NCBI GenBank assembly: GCA_963082875.1
Contig: OY720098.1
Location: 18,228,001 to 18,292,000, forward strand
From: Corella eumyota
Taxonomy: Eukaryota; Chordata; Ascidiacea; Phlebobranchia; Corellidae
Reading direction: 5' to 3'
Length of the DNA: 64,000 bases
The position numbers were made by a program, and so were the translations under genes. Positions within the stretch are counted from its first letter, which is position 1; each line of letters starts with the position of its first letter. The notes under the pieces are model-generated. The model saw only the letters and a program-made list of their open reading frames with translations. It made no database searches and was not told the origin of the DNA. Positions 1-12,420 of the stretch are shown in pieces.

Positions 1-3000
1 GTTTCTGAATGCCTGGATAGAAGTGATGAAATGACTGTAGAGGATCCAACTATGCCAGATTTTTCTTTTCGGTAAAAATAGCATAAGTTTTAACGAAAAT
101 GGTTAATAAAGCCTTCACTTTTTTGAAGATAATTTTGCAAAAAAAAATAGTGTTCAAATTGTTGTGTATATAATTAAGTGTATTATTATATAAAGTCAAA
201 TCTAACTTAAGAGCTTTAATAAAATGTTTAAGCAAATGGACTTTACGCTTAAACGACAAAGTTCATTTAATGTCGTGGTTTACCAAAATCAGGGCGCTTA
301 TGAAACTGATGGTTCACGTTTTAGCGGGCTTTTAAATGTCTTGAAGTCTGTCAACTTTCGTTCTAAGTAAACGAGATAAATAATTAATAATTTTACCATA
401 TTCGTTTCCTTGGTTTATTTTAAACCAATTTTGTGCAATTTTAACCAAAAAGAATTAATTTTTTGTTAGAATTTATTTTTCGTAACACATTACGTAGTTT
501 TAAAAATAATAATGGTCTCTTGACATGATTTAATTTGCCAATTTAAGACTGAATAACCGATAATTATTACTTAATAGCACAATTATTATAAAACCTCTAT
601 ACTTATAGAAATTAAATTTGGTATAGCTAATAAAAACATATTAAAAAACTTGTATTAAAAACTTGTTAAAAAACCTATTGCAAGCAACTTGATTCATATT
701 TGATTTTTAGGCTGTCTTTCAGATAACGTGGTCTTTTTATTTATCAAGTAAAATAGTGTTAGTTTACAAGTGACTTTTTCTTTAGATGCAACCTAACTTT
801 TCCTGATAGAAGTTGTTTAATACATCCCGATTATATTTGCAATCAGTCGGTCGAATGTCACATGAACGCACCCTGTGAAATAGGATGTCCAAGTCACTAT
901 CCATGTGAGTCTGGTTATAGGACTTGCGTTTCAAGAACAACTTTATGCAATGGCGATTCCTGTAATAGTTGTTCTCTTGAAGATGAATGGTTAGATGGAA
1001 TTGGTTTTAAATGTGTTCGTCAGGGTCGTAGTTGTAAATTACCTCAGCATTTACTCTGGGATGGAGTTCAAGACTGCGATAATGGAGTAGATCTATGTTT
1101 TGACTCTGAATTTGGAGCCAACGACGGAAGGTTTGGGAAAAGTTTGTAATATGGCAATATACTATTAAGATAGCAATTCACATTTAAATAACACAAACCA
1201 TATACAATTTAATAACTTGGTAAATGCACATTTTTTATCTAACCAATACTATTTGTCTAGTTCGTAAGAACTTTTGGTGTTTTGTTCCAGATAAAAACAG
1301 GACTTTAACCGTTCATTCAGATATATCACATTTATTTTTGTAGAAATCTTAGCATGTTAGGATATGCGTTAACCTTCAATAAGGAAAGATGTTTTCAATG
1401 TCTTGACGGCTCCATGATTATACCGAAAGCTGATGTTTGTAACGGAATATTTGACTGTTCAGACTTATCAGACGAATGTCTATGTGAATTCAATGTACCC
1501 GACTTATGCATGGATATTAGATATAGCATTTCAGTCTCAAATTTTACAACGTAAGATTGTAGATAGTGTTTAGATTATTAAGTAAAGTTATTGTGAATTT
1601 GTTGTATATTTGTGATAATCCATAGGCTTATAAGCTCTTGTAAACAGCAAAAAAAATATTTATTTGAGCTTTCAATAAAGCTTTCAAAAAGTGTCATCAA
1701 CTAAAATATAGATTTTTTATAGTTTGTACTTAGATTTTAATAAATCGAAATTTGTGGTTTTATATCTTTAGGCCCCCTGGACTTGATCAATGTAAGGTAG
1801 GGCAAGTATCTTGTGGTGATGGTAATTGCTTGAACAGGACATCAGTTTGCGACACTGTACCTGACTGTTTCGACGGAAGAGACGAACGGTAATAGCAACT
1901 TGAAAGTACTGATTTATTCAAGTAAATGGATTAAATATATTTTTCATTATAGGGCTAAATATTGTGGAATTACTTTGGATTGTACACAAGGGACCTATCA
2001 ACAAGTAAATGCAACTTGCAGGTAAGTTACAAAGATATCTAATCAACACTAAAATTATCAAATGTTTGTTTTGTTTAGGTAAATAATATAAACTTGTTTT
2101 AAATTTTTAAAATCTGTTTTGTTGTTTAAACTTAGTATCAAAACCTATCTATAGATATTGTTCAAGAACTTGTGTATTAGCTTAGCCTTTTAAATAAGAT
2201 TTCCATTTTTTTACAAAGTTTAACGAAATACAATCTGAAGTTCTTACAGATATAATTAATTTTAAACATATAACTAAACTATCTTTTTTATTTAAATTTT
2301 AAACAAACCAATTGCTTGTAAATTTAATTTGCTTGAGTAACTTTTCCCGCAATTTATCAAAAAGGTGTGTTTTTGTATTGTTAGATGTGACGTGTTTTGT
2401 ACTCCCAATACTTTTGCAACTCTTTGTAACGGGATTAGGGAATGTCATCCTCCTAATTCTCGAGTTATGTTTCATGCGCTGGACGAATGTCACGAAAGTT
2501 GTACGAACGTAACTGGATTTTTTGAAACTTGTGACAGACAAGGATTTAGCGCCGTTGGAAATCCGTTATCGTTTTTAAGTTGTGAATTCGGGGTAGGAAG
2601 TTATTGTTTTAAATATTTAGTTTAAGAAATTAATGTTTAAAGTGCCTCTTACTGTACTGTAGACTGAACGCGTGGTTAAGACCAGCAGAGTGGTGTAGTA
2701 GTCAGAGCACTTAGCTTTTTTGATCTCAGCTGCTATCATATTTTGATTCTCTGAAGTTAGGAGCAATAACGACATGAACTCCTGCTGAACTAAACTTTAA
2801 TCAGCAGCTTAATTATCGGGCTGTTATAATCTCTAATATTCCAAACTGCAAAAGGCAACTCAAGACTGGGTTAAGGTTTTTAATGTTGCTCTAAGAATAA
2901 GTTGTGAAGTCGACCTTTTCACATCAAGGATTAAAAAAGGAACTTTTGTTATTCACACAAGGATTATTCCGGTTCTGCTGATTTTTATACAAATGAAGAT

Positions 3001-6000
3001 GAATGCGATGGTGTTATACATTGTGCCTCTAATGGGGTGGACGAAGTAAATTGTACAGAAAGATTCTATTGCCAAGCGGGGAACTTAATCAATATTGCTA
3101 ACGAGAGAGTTTGTGATGGTGTTTTAGATTGTGATGATCAGCAAAGCGACGAGGATGTGAATGTCTGCACCGATCGGTTTTACTGTCCATCGTTGGGCGG
3201 GCAACAGGCAAGTTATAGACCTACTTCTAAATAACCGGCAGCGTGGTGTAGTGCCTAGAACACTTTCAACACCACATAAGTTCCTGGGTTTGAGCCCAAT
3301 GATCTCATGCTGTAGCGCCCTTGAATAAGGCGATATAAACGGTACGGTCTAGATGAGCCAGCACTTAATCAGCAGAGTAATTATCGGGCAATTATATTAT
3401 GTGTTATCCCAAACTGACAGAGGCAACTCGAGACTAGGTTAGAGTAACTAATGTTACTCTATGTTTATGCCACAAAGTTGACCTTCTCATATCGAGGATA
3501 AAGATATATACAAAAAAAAATTTATAGAGGAATCCCTGAAAAATATAATTTAAACATTTGATTTTGGGTTGTGTTTCTTCTTAAATTGCTGGATATTTAA
3601 ACATAGTAATTTAATGATTAAACATATTGTAACATTTCAGAATATGTTTATCTTTATTTTATATATTAAAACAAGAGCCCTATATTGCCAATAATTTTTT
3701 TTTTAAATATCTTCACTAAACTAAACTAAGCTGGCAGTAAAAAATATCTAATATTTATTAATGTTTATAGATATCAATTAACAGAGAATTGGTTTGTGAT
3801 TTTCAAATCAATTGTGACGACAGCTCTGACGAAATGAATTGTAGCACAGCTGATCGGTTTTACTGTGAGAGTGGAGATCCCCTGTTTGTACCAAGAAGAG
3901 CTGTACGTAAACATGTTTAATATTAAAATGTTTAGTATGTCAAGAAAGCCTAAAAAACTTGCCGAAAAACAAATTGTGTATATAAATATGTGTGTTTTAT
4001 CTAATATAAAATTTAATTTCTATTGCAAATTTACAAAACCTTTATTGTAAAAGTTATTGAAAATTGTCGTAGGCCCCTTAAAGAAAATAAGTTAAACAAT
4101 TTTTTTTAATTTAAAGATCAATTTTATGCCAATTTTTTTTAGATTATTGATACTTTATATATATTCTGACAACGTTATTTTTTTATGTATACATTTTTAT
4201 CCTCGATGTGGTAAGGTCGAATGCGCGATCTAAACATAGAGTAACAACAGTTACCTCCCAATCTCGAGTTGCCTGTGGCAATTTGGGATACTATAGAATA
4301 GATTATAATTGCCCGATATTTATGCTGCTGAATAAGTGCTGACTCAGCAGGAGTTCAAACCATTTATAGCGACTTACTCAAGGGCGCTACAGCATAAGAG
4401 GAGTGGGGATTGAACCCACGACCTTGTGTGGTGTAGCAAGTGTTCTAACCACTACATCACGCTGCCGGTTTATTCTACATAATAATTTATTCTACATTAT
4501 ATTAAAAAAGACACTTTTTTATTTATACTCTTTTATTTTTGTAAGGTTTTTGACGGAAGGGCTGACTGTTCTGATGATAGCGATGAATGTCCTTTTTCAA
4601 CAGAATCAAGAAGATCAGACAACGTTCTTTCGTCGAGATTCGAACTTATAGGAAACCCTGTCTTGCGAGCCCTAGTTTGGATCATGGCTTTGCTGGCAAC
4701 AATTGGGAATATTGTAGGCTAAGTTTTTGTTTTATTTTAGTTTTTGTTTAATCTACAGATATGCCAGAACAACTAGATATTTCAAATTAAGTTTGTATAT
4801 CTCTTAAACGACCAATTGCAATTATATACAACAACAAACTTCTTTTAGACAAATGTTTCAAAACAAGGATTTTTTTTTCTGCTACAAAAAATGTTTTTTT
4901 AAAAAAAAAATTTTTGTTCAACTCAATGTAGAACTTCATAAAATACTAATGTATTTGGAGATACCTTAGCGTTTTTTTACAAAATGCCTGCGTGATATTG
5001 AACTACAATAGCCGCAATACAATTAAGAAACTGTTGTTTCAATATGTTTACCATTTATTTTAGGCTGTAATTGTTCATGAAAGTCGCCACTTGGCTTCCA
5101 CAAGACACAAAGCAGGATCTTTGGATCTTAAAGCCAACCACATGTTTGTTTTAAATCTTGCCGCAGCTGATCTGCTTATGGGATTCTATTTGTTTATACT
5201 CGGTATAGCAACAGCTTATTACAGTGGAATTTACTGTGTTAACTCTTTGCAATGGTTGTCCAGTGTTACTTGCTCAGCAATGGGTGTGCTGGTTACATTA
5301 TCAAGCGAGGCTTCAGTTTTAACCTTACTTTTCCTAACGTTATATCGTTTAAAAACAGTCCTTCAGGTATATACGCTAGTAAATCACATGTGTTACTTAC
5401 TTAAAGTTAAAATGAGTTTGTAATTTTATTTTTATTTTTTGCAGCCAATGCATGCAGGCCCTGGAAAGTGGTATGCAGTTTGGGGAATTCTTCTTTCATG
5501 GTTTATAGCTTCTTTAATTGCATTTTTACCCTTGTCAAGTTATCTTCAACATATCTACGTTGAAAGAGCATTTTTTGAGGACAACATTTTTAACCAACAG
5601 GCAATGGTAACGTTCGAAAATTATAAAAGTTACTTAACTAGGTTAATCACCCTTGATCCCAAGTTCGCATCTCTAACTGAAGATCAACTGACAATGATTA
5701 ATCAAGCTTCCTCATGGAAAAATCTGCAGGATCTTTCTTTTTTTGACAACATGGACACTGGCTTAGATTCAGCTTTGTATTTTGGGTATGTAAGATTTGT
5801 TAATATAATCACTGAACAGGGAACGAAATAACGGGTCGCTATTCGCTAAAAGCGAATCGTTTTTTGAAATTAGCGAATCGTTTTTTACAAATATATTAGA
5901 AATAGCGAATCGACCAAAAAAGTTTAAGGCGATAATAAAACTTTTGTGTGTATTTGTGTATTTTTACGATCTATTTTAAACCGGTTTCTGCGTAAATATA

Positions 6001-7525
6001 GGTTACTATAGAGCATTTAATAACAAAAACTTTCCTTGTTTTGCCAATGCGTAAATTTCGCTCCCGAGTTCGTTTAGTTGTTGCGGAATTTTAAATACAT
6101 AACACAGCTTTAAAGTAATCAAAAATGTCTCGTTTTTCGTGCGAAATACTCTTAACGATTGTTTAACAATACGTTACATTTTAAAAATGCCACGCAACGG
6201 GTCAAGTGTTACAAAAAAACGAAGATTATGACTTGAACCTAATAATTACTCTAAAAATGCGCCTCGTTTTTAGCGAATCGTTTTTTAAACGTTAATTCGT
6301 ACCCTGCTGAATATCCAAATCTGTGTGAAATTTGATTATGTTATTTTTGTGCAGGTTTTACAGTGCAAATAGCGTATGTATTCCACAACTGTTTGTAACA
6401 ACAGACGACAATTCACATTTGCCATCAATTATTGTCAATAGCTTCAACTTCATTTCCTTTATAATTGTTGCTACTTGTTATGTTGTAATTTACTTTAAAT
6501 CTAAAAGTAAATTGGTTCGGAAAACAAGCCGAAAAAATAAAGAAAATGGTGGACTAAGCAGTAAGTACACCAAAAGTTTAAATAAGTGTTTAAATGGAAT
6601 TGGTTTGAGTTTTATAAAAACACAAAACAATAAAGAAAAGAAAATGATGGACGGGCTATTAGGTATTGATTGATATTAATAGGTAATCTAGGAATGTAGG
6701 CCTCGGTTATCAAAATAATATTGATTGAATTACTTTAAATTTTCACAAGAAACAATTTTTTCAAATGTTTTACTATTTACCCTTGTTAAGGGCTTTTATA
6801 AAAACCTGTTTTTTTGTAATTTGGCATTTATTTTAACCTCCAAAATGAACATAAAAGTTGTTTTTAATTCAACTATGGCACTTTAATATGAGGTCATTAG
6901 ACCAAATCAAGCTTTCTAATTTCCACCTTACCGATTTACAATATCGTTCAAGCGTAAATAAGGCCAACATTAGAAACCTATGATAAAATATTATAGCGTA
7001 AAACCAATGAATAACTTCATTACCAAGAATATATTTTAAAAAAAAACTTCACTACAAAAAATATATAATTTATCACAAAAGTTGTGTTTTTCAACACTAA
7101 AATCGACAATAAAAATTATCTAATTTGATTAAAATTTATTATATTTAAAGCATTTTTTAATACTTAAAAAATTTATTTTTGACACAGAAATTGAAAAGAA
7201 AATTGTTCGTTTGGTAGCCACTGATTTTTTATGTTGGGTCCCAATTTCTATATTAGCCTTTGTCAGCTTCTCAGGTTATGCCATATCGGATATAGCCTAC
7301 GCGATTTCTGCTATTGTATTGCTGCCTATTAACAGTGCACTTAATCCTATATTATATTCCGATACTTTGGAAAAGATATATGCTTTCATAAAAAAGAAAT
7401 TCACCAAAGGAGGTGATAAAGCTTCTGAAAGCGGATCATCTGAAGGTAAAAATACATCTAATCAGAGGCTTAAACATCAGGCAACTGAAGTTACCCACCA
7501 AAAAGTATCTGAATCACGACTATAA
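1..7525 (+). CDS. LDLa-repeat relaxin-receptor/GRL101-like GPCR (receptor 1), 5' partial
   Basis: Surface receptor with LDL-receptor class A repeats followed by a class A seven-helix domain; upstream exons lie outside the window. Exons: 1-71, 786-1130, 1344-1550, 1772-1888, 1953-2021, 2385-2592, 2962-3207, 3771-3902, 4546-4713, 5064-5366, 5445-5785, 6355-6560, 7188-7525; 2751 nt, in frame throughout. The ectodomain is cysteine-rich with several DCxDxSDE-type LDLa signatures (e.g. CDFQINCDDSSDEMNC at 3771-3902). TM1 spans the junction 4713/5064; TM2 has NLAAAD; the TM3 end reads YRL instead of DRY; TM6 has CWVP; TM7 has LPINSALNPILYS, as in relaxin receptors. No leucine-rich repeats lie between LDLa and TM1, unlike RXFP or GRL101. 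The intron after 3207 begins with GC (CAG|GCAAGT). Ligand unknown. Same exon plan as the receptor at 19296-26157. Confidence 0.85.
72..785. other. Intron of receptor 1, no recognisable element
   Basis: AT-rich sequence between the first visible LDLa exon and the next. A 69-codon reverse-strand reading frame at 50-259 straddles the exon end and has no protein-like composition. I see nothing functional here. Confidence 0.6.
2681..2940 (+). repeat. tRNA-derived SINE, diverged copy
   Basis: Member of the dominant repeat family of the window. A full copy is about 285 bp: a tRNA-like head (A box near TGGTGTAGTGG, B box near GGTTCAATCCC), a conserved body, and an A-rich tail preceded by GAGGATAAAGATATATAC. 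It resembles the composite tRNA-SINEs known from Ciona (from memory, name not verified). This copy has a damaged B-box region and ends only 21 bases before the receptor exon at 2962. Confidence 0.8.
3234..3520 (+). repeat. tRNA-derived SINE, full length
   Basis: Nearly complete copy starting 26 bases after the GC splice donor at 3207/3208. It runs from CCGGCAGCG to an A tail at 3511-3520. Confidence 0.85.
4180..4469 (-). repeat. tRNA-derived SINE, full length, inverted
   Basis: Minus-strand copy in the intron before exon 4546; the head sequence ends at 4469 and the tail is the T-rich start near 4180. Confidence 0.85.
5812..6311. mobile_element. hAT-like non-autonomous DNA transposon (MITE), 490 bp with 5-bp target duplication
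   Basis: The element at 5817-6306 begins CAGGGAACGAAATAACG and ends in the near-exact inverse complement (CGTTAATTCGTACCCTG). It is flanked on both sides by the direct repeat CTGAA (5812-5816 and 6307-6311). Its subterminal regions carry several copies of TAGCGAATCGTTTTTT in both orientations. There is no transposase frame. CAGGG ends fit hAT-superfamily elements; a 5-bp duplication fits the hAT5-type group rather than classic 8-bp hATs. It sits in a receptor 1 intron. Confidence 0.75.
6561..7187. other. Last intron of receptor 1
   Basis: AT-rich. The left border of the 4.9-kb tandem duplication falls inside it at about 6932, so the distal quarter-kilobase is repeated upstream of the orphan exon at 12083. 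Confidence 0.6.
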
Positions 7526-7571
7526 TGTTGAACAGCCGTTTTTATTTTCTTTATTTTTAATTCTTCAGTTA

Positions 7572-7577
7572 AATAAA
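7572..7577 (+). terminator. Poly(A) signal of receptor 1
   Basis: AATAAA 47 bases after the stop codon, the only canonical signal close behind the terminal exon. The duplicated copy lies at 12468-12473. Confidence 0.6.
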
Positions 7578-8088
7578 AGACTGTATAAACAGAATTAAAG
7601 CTTATTCTTTTTTTCCAAAATTTGGAGTTTATTAAATAACCAATATTTTTAACATTCCGTTTCACTGGATATTAGTATTTTTAAATAAGCATCGTTTTTT
7701 AAATAAGCATAGGCTCTTTTTATTTATATTCCAAATCTGTTTGTAAGCGAAAATATTACAACAAAAAAGTTCTCTTAGAACTTTTTATATTTAAATAGCA
7801 TACTATAAAATTTTATTATATCAACCCATATAGATTTAAATTCCATTTTCCATTTATCATTATACTATCAACAAAAAGCATAGTTTACTCATAAAAACAA
7901 TAAATAATCTTAATTGCTATAAATATGAAACGGTTAAAATTTTTGAAAATCCTATAAAATAAAACAGCATGTTTTTTTACAGCTTACAATAGGTTTAGAC
8001 AGCAAAATACTATAAACAAAAAATTATGGTTTTTGCATATAGAGTGAGACATATATTCCTTATAACATTTAAATACAGAGTATAAGCG
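7578..8088. other. Convergent intergenic spacer
   Basis: AT-rich spacer between the 3' ends of receptor 1 (+) and the first METTL24-like gene (-). It probably holds both 3' UTRs. No element recognised. Confidence 0.5.
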
Positions 8089-11000
8089 TTATTTTGGTAT
8101 ACAGGGACCTTTAACATCGAAGTTTACAAAAGCATTTTCCCATAGGATTGTCCCCCCGCTTCTCACCATCCCCGGCCGAATATTATTTTGACTGAACTTC
8201 ATGTTGTGCTGGGAAACTTGAACCCACCTGACGTTATCTGTAGTGTTGTACATTCGCCAGCCGTGCTTATTTAAAGTTGTCATTTGCCTGTACAAGTCTC
8301 TGCATCGAGCAAGCTTTGGTGGGTTAACAATAGGCCCTTGAAGGTGAATTTCTTGGGCATATTGGCGTACACAGCTATGCATACCAGTATCAAGAAGTTC
8401 TTGCATGAGCTGTTGTTTTAAAATGTGTATTAAGTATCTTATTTTAAGAAAAGATTATTGTAAATATGGTTCTATCATAGAAAAAATATTGCTATAATAG
8501 TGTTTCATATGGTTTTTGATAGAGATTTAACTTCTTGGAAAAGGCTATTGTAAATAGGATTCTATCATAGGAAAATATATTGCTATAGTAGTGTTTCATA
8601 TAATTTTGATAGAGATTTAACTTCTTGGAAAAGATTATTGTAAATATGATTCTATCATAGGAAATCTATTGCTATCGTAGTGTTTCGTATGGTTTTTGAT
8701 AAATATTTTGAGCAAAATTAGAACATAAGTATTTAAATGCTATTTTTATTTCTACTCTAAAGTCGAAACGGCTATTAATTTTAATACAAAACTTTTATGA
8801 CATTTTCTTTACAATAGTAGGCTATAATTTGTATTGATATGGCTCGCTCTTTTTTATATTGCTTTAGAATGTCAGATTTTTATTGGTATTTGGAAAAAGG
8901 CTGTTTATATTATATATAATACAACGGTATGATTACAAAATTTGTTAAAAAAAGGGTGCAATTCAAAAGACGAGTAAATTTTAGTACGTTTTTAAGCGCA
9001 TGACCAGTATGCCACACTACCCATGTTAACTATACCTTTAGATTTTGATTGTTTATTTTAAAGTTGTTCACTTACCGTGTCTTCGAATCCGCCCTGCGGT
9101 GCGTCGGTGTCGATTTTCAAGTAATCCAAATATCGGCCCTGGTGACCCAATTCTTTTAAAAGAGTTTCTTAATAAAACAAAACAAAAGGTAACGTTTCGT
9201 CGCTAACGTAAACATGAAATCCTAACATACGCTAGTTTATCGTTTTTTTTTAACATACAACTGTATAAACAGAGTTTCTTTTAAATCGTATTAGTTACTG
9301 TTTGGGTTTTCCAGTATTACAAAAAAAAACAGTTTTAAAACACATAGATAATAAAAATTAAAATTAATTAGGTTAAACTCGGCGTCCCTGGTTTAAAAAT
9401 TTATCTTTTGGCTATGGTTTAACTAATTCAACCATGAAATACAACAACAAGGTGTTAGTTTGAGGCTAAATGTTTGAACAACTTACTTAACGTTCTCATT
9501 TTCCAACCGTTTTTGTCTTTGTCAATATCCTGGCTATTAATTCCGATTTTGTGAAACACTACACCACTTTCCCTCACAGTTCCATCCGCTATCTCGGTAG
9601 CTAGTAGAAGTATCATCATTAATTAATTAAAAGCCATTTTCATGGGGAATTTGTAAATATTTTATTGGGAAAAATTATAATTGCTACAGTTTTTGTTGGA
9701 CTTTTAAAAACTGTAGTTACGTTAAGTAAAGAGCAGTTATACTAACATTATCTTTACTATAGTTATATTAACATTATCTTTACTATAGTTATATTAACAT
9801 TATCTTAAGTTAAAATTAAAAGTCAAATCCATTATTAATAGTTAAATTTATGCAATATATTTATTTTTTTACATTTCAAATTTAATATGATAGTATTTTG
9901 TAGTTTGCAAAATCCTTAAATAGGATTTTTAAATGCTTATAATGTAAGGGAATTCTGCATATGTTCATAGTAACTTTTTATTTAAAAGGAATTTCTTACT
10001 GGGGTCAAACGCGTGTACTTCACAGCCTCTTTTTGCTACTTCGTCGTCAAAAGTAAAATCTCCACCCTTTTCTCCTACTCCAATCGAGTACATTAAACAC
10101 TTGTAGTCAGGATTTCTTTTAACTGGCCAGAACCGATCTTCAGTACATAAGTAATAAGCTCCATCGCCAAGCATATTTTTATTACCTCCAAGGTACTCAC
10201 TTTCTTTACATTTATACTAAAAAAATATTGGTAGGTTACAGAAACATATATACATTAATCCTCGATAAGGGAATGTCGACTTCACGACCTAAACATAGAG
10301 TAACATCAGTTACCCCGACCCAGTATCGAGTTGCCTTTGGCAGTTTTGGCTAGTGCTGTTTGTAACTTTTAATTTCGAGCTTTTGAGTAGGGTTGGATCA
10401 GTAAGAGTTCATACCGTTTCTAGCGCCTTACTCAAGGGCGTTCCCGTATGAGATCAGTGGGGATCAAACCAAGGACCTCATGTAGTGAAGCCAAGTGTTC
10501 TAACCACGCCAACACGCTGCCGTTTCTAATGTTTTCGGCTGTATTCAGAAAGGGCTTAGGTCTATAATTGTTTGTATTTTAAATAAACATTAAAAATTTT
10601 CTTTTTTTAAACAATTGTATGATATACTAACCTGCATATGATATATGTAATCCCACATTCGATCAAATTCTTCTTGTGCACTTGCCGATCCAGCCGGTTG
10701 TCTGCCTTTATTCTCAATATCTAAACCACATTAACAATATAGTCTATAAAAATTATTCCACAAAATATGTAGTTAAAGTTTTACAACCTTGTAACTTACA
10801 ATACAAATCACTTTATAGTATAAAATACTTTGAATCCAATTATATGGTTTAAAATGTAACATAGTTAATGTATTATATTTATAATATAGCATCAAATGTT
10901 GCATTTTGGTAATAAACATCATATATACAATACAATTGGTTTAAATATTGGTATGTTTATATTTTTTTTACAGAATGAAGTCAAAATAAACATATATCTT

Positions 11001-11335
11001 ATTTGTCAAGGGGTTTTTAAACAACGTTAGTATAGTTATTGAATTCTATTATAAATATCTTACTTTCAAAATACATTTCATCTTCCGTTTTGACGAATGT
11101 CTTCGGGTTGTGTGCTACTATTTCTATATAAAAAATAAGTAATATTACAGAATGTTTTATTGAAATATATGTATTCGTATTGCCTGAATTTATGGGTTAA
11201 AATAAACTTAAACTTACCTTTTATTTCCTCTAAGTCATTTTCTACAGTAGATAGTTGTTTCGATGAGAAATAAATTAGTGCACAAATTGAAAAAGTGGAA
11301 GCCAGCACGATAACCTGCTTTGTTGATAAACCCAT
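8089..11335 (-). CDS. METTL24: METTL24-like (Methyltransf_22) methyltransferase, copy 1
   Basis: Probable SAM-dependent methyltransferase of the METTL24 family; substrate unknown. Exons, minus strand: 11335-11218, 11123-11064, 10720-10632, 10216-10000, 9600-9487, 9167-9076, 8409-8089; 1011 nt, 336 residues (human METTL24 is about 366). Residues 1-30 form an N-terminal signal anchor (MGLSTKQVIVLASTFSICAL) giving a type II membrane topology. The SAM-fold start is the segment CLMYSIGVG...DFTFDDEVAKRGCEVHAFDPS; further family landmarks are WKMRTL and YLDYLKIDTD. Initiation at 11335 is supported by the hydrophobic anchor beginning there. The gene is convergent with receptor 1 and lies wholly inside the duplication. 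The family call rests on remembered motif similarity. Confidence 0.8.
8448..8710. repeat. 91-bp tandem repeat, three units
   Basis: Three consecutive units of about 91 bp, each with TATTGTAAATA, TCTATCATAG and GTGTTTCATATGG, the last incomplete. They lie in the last intron of the first METTL24-like gene. The duplicate intron has only two units. Confidence 0.85.
9735..9806. repeat. 26-bp tandem repeat, three units
   Basis: Three units of TTATATTAACATTATCTTTA type in an intron of the METTL24-like gene; the same array is present in copy 2. Confidence 0.8.
10243..10522 (-). repeat. tRNA-derived SINE, inverted, older copy
   Basis: Minus-strand copy in the intron between METTL24 exons 3 and 4, shared with the second duplicate, so it inserted before the duplication. 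Its body carries a divergent stretch around 10350-10400. Confidence 0.75.
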
Positions 11336-12082
11336 CCCTAATTTTTACAAAATACAAATATTCTAAAATACAACATCATTTTTTTATTAATAAATTAAAG
11401 TACTACTTTGTTTTCATTTATATTCACAAAAATGTATAGCCTATGTATACAACAAATGTGGTTTTATTTAAACTGTTGAAGCATTGTTCTTATCAAAACA
11501 TTGTTTCTTCCGTGTTGGAATAACATAACATTCTCTGCTTATTTGCTTGCTAGAAAATCGACTAAACTAATTTGACTGAATAATTTTTTCTAGTATTTTT
11601 CAGTACATTTCGGTTTTAAAAGTTAGGTGAATTTTTAAATTGCTTTTCAGCGACTGGCCATTATATGTCATATTAATAAAATGAATTAGCGTTTTATCGT
11701 TATTAGTTCAGTAATGGTATACTGAAAAACATAATAATTTGATACCCAGCGTTGTACAGTTAAATAAGAGACCGGAAAATTTATCTTTCTCTAATATTGT
11801 GTTAAATATTTTAAACACCCACTTTATCTTAATATTTGCAACAACCGTACCAAACCATGCGATTTACAATATCGTTCAAGCGTAAAAAAGGCCACCATTA
11901 GAAAACCTATCATATTATATTATAGCGTAAAACCACGAAAGAAATTCACTACAAAAATATATAATTTGTCACAAAAGTTGTGTTTTTCAACACTAAAATC
12001 GACAATAAAAATTATCTTAATTGATTATAATTTATTTAATTAAAGTTTTTTTTAATACTAAAAAAAATTTTTTTTCACACAG

Positions 12083-12420
12083 AAATTGAAAAGAAAATTG
12101 TTCGTTTGGTAGCCACTGATTTTTTATGTTGGGTCCCCATTTCTATATTAGCCTTTGTCAGCTTTTCAGGTTATGCCATATCGGATATAGCCTGCGCTAT
12201 TTCTGCTATTATATTGCTTCCTATTAACAGTGCACTTAATCCTATATTATATTCCGATACTTTGGAAAAGATATATGCTTTCATAAAAAAGAAATTCACC
12301 AAAGAAGGTGATAAAGCTTCTGAAAGCGGATCATCTGAAGGTAAAAATACATCTAATCAGAGGTTTAAACATCAGGCAACTGAAGTTACCCACCAAAAAG
12401 TATCTGAATCACGACTGTAA
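12083..12420 (+). pseudogene. Orphan duplicate of the receptor 1 terminal exon (TM6-TM7-tail)
   Basis: Near-identical copy of 7188-7525: same splice acceptor (CACACAG), same phase, same 112-codon open frame to the stop, with only a few replacements (A to C in the loop after TM6, G to E and L to F in the tail). CWVP and NPILYS are intact. No other receptor exons accompany it, so alone it cannot encode a receptor. It could be dead duplicated sequence, or an alternative 3' terminal exon reached by splicing from 6560, since donor phase and acceptor are compatible. AATAAA follows at 12468. Confidence 0.8.

Larger units (their letters stand above)
6932..11859. repeat. Large tandem duplication, copy 1
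   Basis: About 4.93 kb starting at CGATTTACAATATCG. It contains the end of the last receptor intron, the receptor 1 terminal exon, and a complete METTL24-like gene with its upstream region. It is followed directly by copy 2; the two are near-identical except for small indels and scattered substitutions, so the event is recent. Confidence 0.9.

Noticed and set aside
2299-2541. 80-codon reverse-strand frame
   Set aside because: Overlaps the receptor exon 2385-2592, whose Cys pattern matches its paralogue; the reverse frame is coincidental.
4403-4651. 82-codon forward frame
   Set aside because: Starts inside a SINE and runs out of frame through the receptor exon 4546-4713.
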